This document shows positions 1 through 6,276 of a DNA stretch of 14,228 nt, in pieces. The notes beneath the pieces are model-generated. The model was not told the DNA's origin and ran no database searches. It saw only the letters and a list, made by a program, of their open reading frames with translations. This stretch comes from JAFGTE01 sp965369305. Its GTDB lineage: Bacteria > Patescibacteriota > Gracilibacteria > UM-FILTER-43-11. The DNA is taken from positions 1-14,228 of the forward strand of contig CBDUQG010000024.1 of the NCBI GenBank assembly GCA_965369305.1, read 5' to 3'. The number at the start of each line of letters is the position of its first letter. Position 1 is the first letter of the stretch. A program made the position numbers and the translations under genes.

Positions 1-1
1 C

Positions 2-607
2 TTTTTGTGCAAAAATTGTGTTCATAATTTCAGGCTCCAAACCTTGCGTCTCAGGTCAATTTATCCTTCATCGGAAGATTTTGAGCACTTGAGTGGCGTG
101 ATCTATGGAGCTGATTATACTGCCAATACTGAGCTTCAGGCGGCGATCAGCCAGTTCAAATATAAGTTCAGCTACCCGCTGGTGCACCACTTTGCAGATC
201 TCACGAGCCAAAAACTTCAGGAGCTCAATATGCTAAAGGGCCGCAGCATAACGCTTGTTCCTGTGCCCCTTCACAAAAAACAACTCAATTACCGCGGCTT
301 TAATCAGGCAGAACTGATTGCCAGTGAAACAGCTGAACGCTACCAGGGAGACATATCGGTTTCCTTTCTCTTAAAGCGAACTAAGAATACTTCTCAGCAA
401 GCTAAGTTATCTAAAAAGGAGCGTCACAGGAATCTGGCCAGTGCTTTTGAGCTCGCGGGTGATTTAAGCCCGCTTTCTGAATCAATCGTGTTTCTGGTAG
501 ATGATGTCTGTACCACTGGGGCAACGCTTGATAACTGCGCTAAAGTTCTTAAAGATGCAGGACTTAAGAAGGTTTATGGGCTTGTCGTAGCGCGCGCCTT
601 TAAGTAA
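2..607 (+). CDS. comF: ComF-family phosphoribosyltransferase (5' partial)
   Basis: This is the C-terminal, larger part of a ComF/GntX-type protein: an N-terminal zinc ribbon followed by a type I phosphoribosyltransferase fold. The reading frame is open to the left edge. The Cys-Lys-Asn-Cys pair at the very start is probably the last cysteine pair of the zinc ribbon, so the true start lies outside the window; the TTG at position 5 is not a convincing start. Family marks are the segment LVPVPLHKKQLNYRGFNQAE at about residues 83-102 and the PRPP-binding loop VDDVCTTGAT near residues 164-173. In competent bacteria ComF supports uptake or processing of transforming DNA, but many homologues have no known substrate. 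It ends 26 nt before purQ and may be co-transcribed with it. Confidence 0.85.
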   Translation, partial: FLCKNCVHNFRLQTLRLRSIYPSSEDFEHLSGVIYGADYTANTELQAAISQFKYKFSYPLVHHFADLTSQKLQELNMLKGRSITLVPVPLHKKQLNYRGFNQAELIASETAERYQGDISVSFLLKRTKNTSQQAKLSKKERHRNLASAFELAGDLSPLSESIVFLVDDVCTTGATLDNCAKVLKDAGLKKVYGLVVARAFK

Positions 608-610
608 TAT

Positions 611-632
611 GGAGTTACTTAAAATAAACTCC
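611..632 (+). promoter_or_regulatory. Inverted repeat and TAAAAT box before purQ
   Basis: GGAGTT (611-616) and AACTCC (627-632) form a perfect 6-bp inverted repeat with a 10-nt loop that ends one base before the purQ ATG at 634. The only Shine-Dalgarno-like bases (GGAG, 611-614) are 19 nt from the ATG, too far for normal use, and are the 5' arm of the hairpin. The loop contains TAAAAT (620-625), a 5/6 match to a -10 box, 8 nt before the ATG. This could instead mark a promoter for a leaderless transcript. No good -35 was seen. Function is inferred only. Confidence 0.25.
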
Positions 633-633
633 T

Positions 634-1932
634 ATGATAAAGTTTGCCGTCATTTCCTTTCCCGGTACTAACTGTGAGAACGAAAATGTAAGAGCCTTTA
701 AGCGAAGCGGAATGGATGCTGAGGCAGTTTTATGGAATGATCCAGGTTTACTTGATGGTTCTCGCTGTGACGAATTTGATGGCTATTGTATCGCAGGGGG
801 CTTTTCTTACGAAGATCGGGGTCGTAGTGGCATAGTGGCTGCTCAAGATCCAATTATGGAGGTTATTTCCAAAGAGGCTGCTGCAGGGAAGGTGGTTTTA
901 GGCATTTGCAATGGTGCCCAGGTACTCGTCGAAACAGGTCTGATTCCCGGCTACAGCAAGCACTCACTTGCCATAGCCCTTGCCTGGAACGAAATGAAAC
1001 AGGATGGCGAGATCATTGATACAGGTTTTTATAATGCTTGGTCTTATCTAAAAAATGAAGCTCCTCAAGGTCGATCTGCTTTCAATGGTTTTGAAGAGCT
1101 ACTTCATGTGCCTTTTGCTCACGGAGAAGGTCGTTTTATGATGGATGATGAAACCTTGAAGCAACTAGAGGCGAATGATCAGATTGTATTTAAATACTGT
1201 GATGAGGCTGGAGAAGTGAGTGATAAATTTCCAATTACGCCTAATGGAGCGGCTGCAGCGGCTGCAGCGATTTGTAACCCTGCTGGTAATGTTATGTCGA
1301 TCATGCCTCACCCTGAACGTGATCCGAACGGGAATGGCTCCCTTATTTTTGATTCGATCAAGAAGTGGATTGAAGATAAAAAGAAGGCTGAGTACAAATC
1401 ATTAGGAGATTATCATGTAGAGGAGGATGTCCGCCCGATTGAAACAGTTGACCTTGAAATCATGGTGCGCCTGATCATTACGGATAACACGGAGCGCACC
1501 ATTGAGGAGACCTTGATCCGTAGTGGGATGAAATTGCATTTGGATCGTTATCAGTACTACGGAATCAAGCTTAAAGATGGTGTAGATGTTAACGAAGCTG
1601 TTCAAAAGATCATGTCGACTGGTGAGCTAGCCAACTTTAATAAGCACGTGGTTATTGTTAAGACCAAGGACGGCACTTTTTCTTATGATTCTGGTCACAC
1701 GCTTGTTCCAAGAGAGTTGGATCTAACTCATAGACTAATTGTGGCGGATCAAAAGGACTTTGTGGGTGAAAGTAAGAAGCGGGCTATTAATTTGCATGCT
1801 GATGGCATTGCGAAAGAGGTTCAATTTGGCGTTATGTGGAATGCTTCACAAGTCGATGGAGATACCTGGAAGAAACTCTCTCATTCTAAGGTTTTGTACA
1901 ACCCACATTCTATGTACCTAATGAAAGGATGA
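634..1932 (+). CDS. purQ: PurQ (FGAM synthase glutaminase subunit) with C-terminal extension
   Basis: Residues 1 to about 260 are PurQ, the glutaminase subunit of phosphoribosylformylglycinamidine synthase in step 4 of purine biosynthesis. It frees ammonia from glutamine for PurL. Visible marks are FPGTNCE near the N-terminus, the nucleophile Cys92 in GICNGAQ, and the His226/Glu228 pair in MPHPERDPN. At 432 residues it is much longer than a usual stand-alone PurQ (about 220-260). The extra part, about residues 270-432, is in frame with no sign of a frameshift. Residues 277-344 have a predicted beta-alpha-beta-alpha-beta order that resembles PurS, which normally bridges PurQ and small-type PurL; this is a weak inference. 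The last 85 residues are unrecognised. No purL or purS lies nearby. The gene overlaps the next by ATGA. Confidence 0.9.
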   Translation: MIKFAVISFPGTNCENENVRAFKRSGMDAEAVLWNDPGLLDGSRCDEFDGYCIAGGFSYEDRGRSGIVAAQDPIMEVISKEAAAGKVVLGICNGAQVLVETGLIPGYSKHSLAIALAWNEMKQDGEIIDTGFYNAWSYLKNEAPQGRSAFNGFEELLHVPFAHGEGRFMMDDETLKQLEANDQIVFKYCDEAGEVSDKFPITPNGAAAAAAAICNPAGNVMSIMPHPERDPNGNGSLIFDSIKKWIEDKKKAEYKSLGDYHVEEDVRPIETVDLEIMVRLIITDNTERTIEETLIRSGMKLHLDRYQYYGIKLKDGVDVNEAVQKIMSTGELANFNKHVVIVKTKDGTFSYDSGHTLVPRELDLTHRLIVADQKDFVGESKKRAINLHADGIAKEVQFGVMWNASQVDGDTWKKLSHSKVLYNPHSMYLMKG

Positions 1933-2378
1933 AGAAGGAGATCTACGTTTTAGCGCATAACATTCGCAGCCTTCATAATGTGGGGTCTATTTTTCGTACC
2001 TGCGATGGGGCTGGGGTTGGCAAGCTCTATTTAACCGGTTACACAGGCGTACCACCTCGCAAAGAGATCACTAAAACAGCTCTAGGGGCCGACGAATCGG
2101 CTGCTTGGGAGTTTCATAAAGACCCTGTCAGCGTTGTTAAAATGCTCAAAGCTGATGGTGTGCAGATTGTTTCACTTGAAAAGAACAAAAAGAGCACGGA
2201 TATCAGTCAATTCAAAGCCAAGCATCCGGTTTGCATGATCATTGGAAACGAGATTGATGGAGTAGAGGATTCACTACTTAAATTATCTGATGCAGTGGTT
2301 CATATTCCTATGCACGGCCAAAAGGAATCCCTGAATGTGAGTGTGGCCTTTGGAATAGGAATCTACCACCTGAATTAG
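1929..2378 (+). CDS. SpoU/TrmH-family RNA 2'-O-ribose methyltransferase
   Basis: A 149-residue SPOUT-class methyltransferase that uses S-adenosylmethionine to methylate a ribose 2'-OH in tRNA or rRNA. All three SpoU motifs are visible. Motif 1 is NIRSLHNVGSIFRTCDG at about residues 11-27, with the catalytic-type Arg and Asn. Motif 2 is GNEIDGVE at 106-113. Motif 3 is IPMHGQKESLNVSVAFGI at 126-143, which forms the knot that holds SAM. The length fits the minimal TrmH/TrmL-like form without an N-terminal substrate-binding domain. The exact target (for example tRNA position 18 or 34) cannot be told from sequence. The ATG lies inside the purQ stop region (ATGA), implying translational coupling. 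Its stop overlaps the stop of the convergent FMN enzyme by 4 nt. Confidence 0.9.
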   Translation: MKKEIYVLAHNIRSLHNVGSIFRTCDGAGVGKLYLTGYTGVPPRKEITKTALGADESAAWEFHKDPVSVVKMLKADGVQIVSLEKNKKSTDISQFKAKHPVCMIIGNEIDGVEDSLLKLSDAVVHIPMHGQKESLNVSVAFGIGIYHLN

Positions 2379-4063
2379 TGCGCTGCCTGCCTATGGGGCC
2401 GCTGCATTACATGAGATTCATTTAGCAGGCTTGGGCTTTTAACGCCACAAATCGAGGCCACCTGAATAAGTCCATGGTTGTGCTCTTTAATGTAATTCCT
2501 GATTTGCAGGGCTTTTCGTTCAATGGCTTGTTGGTAGGCTTTTCGGTGCTTCTTTTCCATGGTTGCCATGCCCACCGGGCAAGTGCCGTATTCGCCGCTA
2601 CAAACCCCCGCACGAATACAACCGCCCGCGATCATGATGGATCGGGCATTGCCCACGGCATCAGCTCCCATGGCCATGGCTCTGGCCGACATATGAGGGG
2701 CATAGAGCTTAGAAGAAGCAAACACCTTTACCTTGTCGCGCACTCCTTCTTCCTTGAGTACATCGTTTACGATTTTGAGAGCATCGTAGATTTTTTTTCC
2801 GAATAAAATGCCCAAGGCTACCGGTGCGGTAGCAGAGCCTCCATCACCTCCATCGACGGTAATAAAATCCGGAGCTTTGGGGTAGTTTTTGGCGATGGCT
2901 TTAGCCAGAGGTTGGATGTTGCTTTCATTGGAGATGACGATTTTGCAGCCAACTGGCTTACTGCCTGCTAGCTTGCTGAGTTTTTCCATGAAGTCAAAAA
3001 ACTCATCTTCCTTACCTTTTTCATAAAAAGGAAAGCGGTTCGGTGAGACTAAGTCGATTCCCGGATGCACACCGCGGATTTCTGCAAGTGCTGGTGTGTT
3101 TTTAGCTTTTTTCAAAATTCCTCCTGTTTGCTTAGCGCCTTGGGCTAGCTTGATTTCGATGGCGGAGCAAAAGCTAGCTACTTTGGCAAAGCGATCGAAG
3201 TCGAACTCAAAGCTTCCATCGGCAGTCTTCTTTCGTAGTCCGTACATTCCGGATCCTACCTGAAAGATGATGTGGCCGAATTCTTTGGTGAGGTCTCCGG
3301 GCTTTGGAAAGTCCTCGAGAGGTGCATCCCAGTTGATGCCGTAAAACACGAAGTGCTCATTATCAAATAGATAGAGATCACGCATGTTCTTGGGCAGATA
3401 GAGATTCCCCAAAAAATCAACGAAGTTATTCTTCATTCGTTTGCCTGGCATCAGCCACCAAATCGGCTTAAAAATTCTGCTGACCTGCTTCCATTTCATC
3501 CATTTATGCTTCTTTTTGAACTTCACGCGAGGAAGGTGGTGGATGGCCAAACTTCCTTCACCTGTATTGAAGGCAGCACCGGCGTCTACACAGGCAGTGG
3601 CCATGGCTTGAGTGGCTTCAGGTCCAATGGACCCAAAGCTCATGGCGCTTCGGTAAAAGTAGGTCTGCATTTGCATGGGATGCTTGCGTTTTTCGCCCAC
3701 AAGCGGATAAATCGGCTCCATCTCATCTTCATTCAGAGGATTGGCTGCATGAATCATCTGATGGCGGCCATCGTGAAGGTGTTGTGTTGTATCGAATTTA
3801 TCAAAAGAAAAATAGCCTGTGTTTCCATGTGAAACCGAAAGAATCCAATCAATGACGATTCTGGGAGCCCAGGCATTGTCGTCTCCGAAGTATTGGCGAA
3901 AAAAGGGTCTCAGGTCATGGAACAAGTATCTAAATCGTCCGATGACGGGGAAGTTGATTTTAACCAGGTTCTTGTGAAAAAACCGATCGTAGAGCCCGAT
4001 CAGCACAACAATGCCTATGAGAACCAAGAGAATGATTCCAAGGACAGTCCAAAAAGTATCCAT
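2375..4063 (-). CDS. Membrane-anchored FMN-binding glutamate synthase-like protein
   Basis: A 562-residue protein related to the FMN/Fe-S synthase domain of glutamate synthase (GltB). It stands alone, without the glutaminase domain or small subunit. Residues 5-25 form one hydrophobic anchor. Synthase motifs follow: SAMSFGSIGPEA and NTGEGSL (about 138-172), QVGSGMYGL, EIKLAQGAKQTGG, the barrel motif ITVDGGDGGSATAP, and GADAVGNARS. Cys482, Cys488 and Cys495 are candidate 3Fe-4S ligands with spacing C-x5-C-x6-C; the classical GltB spacing is C-x5-C-x4-C. Related stand-alone proteins are annotated as FMN-binding glutamate synthase family, but their reaction is generally untested. No nearby gene suggests its ammonia or electron source. 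It has its own likely promoter at 4089-4117 and no Shine-Dalgarno site. Confidence 0.85.
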   Translation of the reverse strand: MDTFWTVLGIILLVLIGIVVLIGLYDRFFHKNLVKINFPVIGRFRYLFHDLRPFFRQYFGDDNAWAPRIVIDWILSVSHGNTGYFSFDKFDTTQHLHDGRHQMIHAANPLNEDEMEPIYPLVGEKRKHPMQMQTYFYRSAMSFGSIGPEATQAMATACVDAGAAFNTGEGSLAIHHLPRVKFKKKHKWMKWKQVSRIFKPIWWLMPGKRMKNNFVDFLGNLYLPKNMRDLYLFDNEHFVFYGINWDAPLEDFPKPGDLTKEFGHIIFQVGSGMYGLRKKTADGSFEFDFDRFAKVASFCSAIEIKLAQGAKQTGGILKKAKNTPALAEIRGVHPGIDLVSPNRFPFYEKGKEDEFFDFMEKLSKLAGSKPVGCKIVISNESNIQPLAKAIAKNYPKAPDFITVDGGDGGSATAPVALGILFGKKIYDALKIVNDVLKEEGVRDKVKVFASSKLYAPHMSARAMAMGADAVGNARSIMIAGGCIRAGVCSGEYGTCPVGMATMEKKHRKAYQQAIERKALQIRNYIKEHNHGLIQVASICGVKSPSLLNESHVMQRPHRQAAH

Positions 4064-4088
4064 TGAATTTGATTAGATCAACAGATGC

Positions 4089-4117
4089 ATTCTAACCTTT
4101 CTATTTATGCCAGGCAA
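4089..4117 (-). promoter_or_regulatory. Candidate sigma-70-like promoter for the FMN enzyme
   Basis: Read on the - strand, TTGCCT (4117-4112, 4/6 to TTGACA), a 17-nt spacer and TAGAAT (4094-4089, 5/6 to TATAAT). A start point near 4082 would give a leader of about 19 nt. The -35 sits just after the stop codon of the upstream 101-residue gene. Found by reading only, not tested against background frequency. Confidence 0.5.
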
Positions 4118-4118
4118 A

Positions 4119-4424
4119 CTAAGCACGACCAGCGTCCTGGTCTGAAAGTTGTTCAGGAGTTTGTTTAACTTCGGTAAAGCCGAGCTGAGCGATCTTGGCG
4201 CGGAATTCTTCAACACGATCCTTTTTAATGCTTACCTTGAGCTCTATTAGTCCATTACCTCGACTATCACGAAGCGTCCAATAATCATCACCAAAAAGCT
4301 CTTTCAAGGCTTCGTGGGCACGCGTGTTAAAAATCTGCTCAGGCGCTTTGCCGTTAAGCTTAGGCGCAGGAAGCTTGTCTTCTTCTTCAGTTGAAATACT
4401 GATTTTGAGAACTTCGTCATTCAT
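4119..4424 (-). CDS. Hypothetical protein, 101 residues
   Basis: Not recognised. The protein is small, soluble and charged. It has an acidic N-terminus with a proline-containing linker (residues 1-30), then what looks like a compact alpha/beta domain: a helix around HEALKELFGD, a strand around YWTLRD, a strand around LIELKVSIKK and a helix around RVEEFRAKIAQLG, ending in an acidic tail. No membrane segment, signal peptide or metal-binding motif is seen. It is probably real: the frame is intact, it fills the gap between two - strand genes, and a near-consensus promoter lies 33 nt upstream. The base run just before the ATG is C-rich rather than purine-rich, so there is no Shine-Dalgarno site. 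The neighbours (a transporter upstream, an FMN enzyme downstream) do not give a function. Confidence 0.7.
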   Translation of the reverse strand: MNDEVLKISISTEEEDKLPAPKLNGKAPEQIFNTRAHEALKELFGDDYWTLRDSRGNGLIELKVSIKKDRVEEFRAKIAQLGFTEVKQTPEQLSDQDAGRA

Positions 4425-4456
4425 GGGGGCAGGGCTTAAAAGAGTGTTGGGGAAAG

Positions 4457-4485
4457 ATCATACTCCGGCAGGCCCTTTATGTCAA
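4457..4485 (-). promoter_or_regulatory. Near-consensus sigma-70-like promoter
   Basis: On the - strand, a perfect TTGACA (4485-4480), a 17-nt spacer and TATGAT (4462-4457, 5/6). The -35 begins directly after the TGA of the AI-2E-like gene (stop at 4488-4486). Transcription would begin near 4450, about 26 nt before the ATG of the 101-residue protein. This is the best promoter match in the window and implies that this gene is transcribed independently of the transporter. Confidence 0.7.
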
Positions 4486-5742
4486 TCACCTGTGCTTGCC
4501 GGTGTAATCTTCGACGAATAGTGAAACAATGTTGGCAATTGGCACGGCGATGATCATGCCCACGACAGCCAAGCCAAGGCTTCCGCCAATTTGGGATCCA
4601 ATGCTGGCACCCACGAGCAAGGCAAAGATCACGACCACCGGATTAAGTCCAACGGCGCGACCGACGATGAGCGGTACGAGTACATTTCCTTCCAGGAATT
4701 GAATGATGGCATAGGCCGGAATGAGCCAGAGAATAAGGATTGGGTCCTGGTTGAGAGCAATCAAGGCAGCGGAACCAAAGGTGATGAGCGGCCCCAGATA
4801 AGGAATGAATTCAGCTAGCCCGGACAGCAGTGCCAGGGTCAGGGCATAGTTGATGCCGATGATTGAAAAGATGATAAAGGTCAGAATCGACATCGCGATG
4901 GCCAGAAGAAGCTGGCCTCGGATCCACTCACCGATGCGCATGCTGATTTGCTTGCTCTTAAGTGAGATGTAGGCGGAATAGCGGTGGGGGAATAGGGAAT
5001 GGAAGAAGTCGCTGGTGTGTTTGGAGTTCACCACCATGAAGAAGGTGATAATGAGAACGAGTAGTAGGTTGAAGATCCCGTTGAAGATGGTGAAGATGGC
5101 ACCAATGGCGTTACCTGCAAAGCTGGTTAGCTGGGAAGCAATGCTTTTTAGCGTGTTGCTAAGCTGTGAGATGATTTCAGCCTGATCGACATTTAGCCAG
5201 AGTTGGTTGGCATAGGGTTGCAATTGCTGCATGAACCAAGAGTCCGGGTTGGGATTATTTACCAGATTCTGAATCATGTCTCTGACGCTGACAGCCAATT
5301 GACTGATTTGATCGGCAATGATGGGTACCAGGTTGGAGAACATGACTACGAAGATACCGATAACCACCAAATAAATCAGAACGATTCCCAGAGGCCTGGG
5401 AACTTTATGTTCATGGAGTTTATCTACTGCAGGGGTAATAGTGGCTGCCAAGAAGAGGGCCACCAGGAAGATAATAATGATGCTTTTGATCATTCCCAGA
5501 ACCTGAACCAGAGCAATCAGCAGGAAAATGGCAATGGTTGCTTTAACCACTGATTCTACCGACACAACAACCTTGATTTCTTTGGTCTGCGATTTTGCGT
5601 GTTTCCGAAGTGCTTTTTCTTCCTTTTCAAGATGATGTTCTTTTTTAGAGAGAATTTGCAACTTTTCTCTCAGTTCATCGATCTTTTTCTGAGATTTTAC
5701 CAGAAACGATGCAGGCTTAGTGGTTTTCTTCTTTTTTGCCAT
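4486..5742 (-). CDS. AI-2E/PerM-family membrane transporter with N-terminal coiled coil
   Basis: A 418-residue polytopic membrane protein of the AI-2E transporter (PerM/YdiK/TqsA) family. Members export small molecules or ions; some act on autoinducer-2, others are linked to Na+/H+ antiport, so the substrate here is unknown. Residues 1-56 are a Lys/Glu-rich cytoplasmic segment with heptad-like spacing, probably a coiled coil and longer than usual. Membrane segments are clear at about 66-103 (two), 117-137 and 210-240, with several more between 275 and 405. The long soluble loop between them is typical of the family, as is the signature around LAEFIPYLGPLITFGSA. It begins 20 nt after the pilin stop codon and has no clear promoter of its own, so the two are probably co-transcribed. 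No Shine-Dalgarno site precedes the ATG. Confidence 0.88.
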   Translation of the reverse strand: MAKKKKTTKPASFLVKSQKKIDELREKLQILSKKEHHLEKEEKALRKHAKSQTKEIKVVVSVESVVKATIAIFLLIALVQVLGMIKSIIIIFLVALFLAATITPAVDKLHEHKVPRPLGIVLIYLVVIGIFVVMFSNLVPIIADQISQLAVSVRDMIQNLVNNPNPDSWFMQQLQPYANQLWLNVDQAEIISQLSNTLKSIASQLTSFAGNAIGAIFTIFNGIFNLLLVLIITFFMVVNSKHTSDFFHSLFPHRYSAYISLKSKQISMRIGEWIRGQLLLAIAMSILTFIIFSIIGINYALTLALLSGLAEFIPYLGPLITFGSAALIALNQDPILILWLIPAYAIIQFLEGNVLVPLIVGRAVGLNPVVVIFALLVGASIGSQIGGSLGLAVVGMIIAVPIANIVSLFVEDYTGKHR

Positions 5743-5762
5743 AAATCTTAAATGTTATTGAT

Positions 5763-6197
5763 TTATTCAGTAGCGAGTTGCAGTACAATGTCGACCAAAA
5801 TCCAGGCTAAAAGGCTGACGGCCAGGCCGATGAGGGCGTAGGTGATGGTTTTTTTGGCAGTATCTTTGGCATCGTCTCCGCCAAGTACGTATTGATAACC
5901 GCCGACCATCACAAAAATCACAGCCACCGAACCAGCGATGGCGATGAGGGTCTGCGAGAAAAACTTGATGAAGCAGGGGATTTGTCTGAGTGAAATGTCG
6001 CCTGTGCGTATCATGGATGCCAGACCTACACAGGCATCTCCGTAGCCACCGAGGTTTACATCCTCGCCGGGCAAGACTGATGGGGGGGCGAAGCCGCCCG
6101 TTTGGGCCATGGAAAGCGGCGCAAAAGATAGCATTAAAAAGAGTCCAAGGCCTAGGCCAGACAGGAATTTTCTGAGACGAGGTATTTTGCGATTCAT
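5763..6197 (-). CDS. TrbC/VirB2-like (T4SS-type) pilin of CPR bacteria
   Basis: A 144-residue small membrane protein resembling the T4SS pilin-type proteins frequent in Patescibacteria genomes. It starts with a basic segment (NRKIPRLRKF), then a hydrophobic signal sequence ending in a likely cleavage site after SMAQ. A short Pro/Gly-rich region follows, then two cysteines about 20 residues apart, a membrane segment ending in the family-like motif GGYQYVLGG, the polar turn DDAKDTAKKT and a second membrane segment to the C-terminus. The start at 6197 is preferred over the ATG at 6230. It places the signal peptide at the N-terminus, and it puts the start 9 nt from one arm of an inverted repeat whose other arm lies 10 nt before proS. 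No other secretion genes are in the window. The role is likely a surface filament or membrane pore component. Confidence 0.75.
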   Translation of the reverse strand: MNRKIPRLRKFLSGLGLGLFLMLSFAPLSMAQTGGFAPPSVLPGEDVNLGGYGDACVGLASMIRTGDISLRQIPCFIKFFSQTLIAIAGSVAVIFVMVGGYQYVLGGDDAKDTAKKTITYALIGLAVSLLAWILVDIVLQLATE

Positions 6198-6206
6198 TCT
6201 GTTTTG

Positions 6207-6266
6207 TTTAGTCCTTAGCCATGCTAGCAAATCCAGTGCTTTACGGCAACGGGATTAAGGACTAAA
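6207..6266. promoter_or_regulatory. Symmetric 11-bp inverted repeat between divergent pilin and proS
   Basis: TTTAGTCCTTA (6207-6217) and TAAGGACTAAA (6256-6266) are perfect reverse complements separated by 38 nt. Each arm reads outward as TAAGGACTAAA and ends 9 nt (pilin) or 10 nt (proS) before the ATG. The arms contain AAGGA, but 14-15 nt from the start codons, which is too far for a normal Shine-Dalgarno site. They could be paired operator sites or matching 5'-UTR elements. A weak - strand promoter (TTGCCG 6249-6244, 17 nt, TAGCAT 6226-6221) lies between the arms. Confidence 0.5.
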
Positions 6267-6276
6267 ATCAAGCAGT

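Noticed and set aside
4465..4502. CCGGCA/TGCCGG inverted repeat as a terminator for the AI-2E-like gene
   Set aside because: The loop is 26 nt, there is no T-run after it, and it straddles the stop codon and a strong promoter.
6198..6230. ATG at 6230 as the pilin start
   Set aside because: It would put 11 extra residues before the signal peptide and run through one arm of the inverted repeat; the ATG at 6197 fits better.
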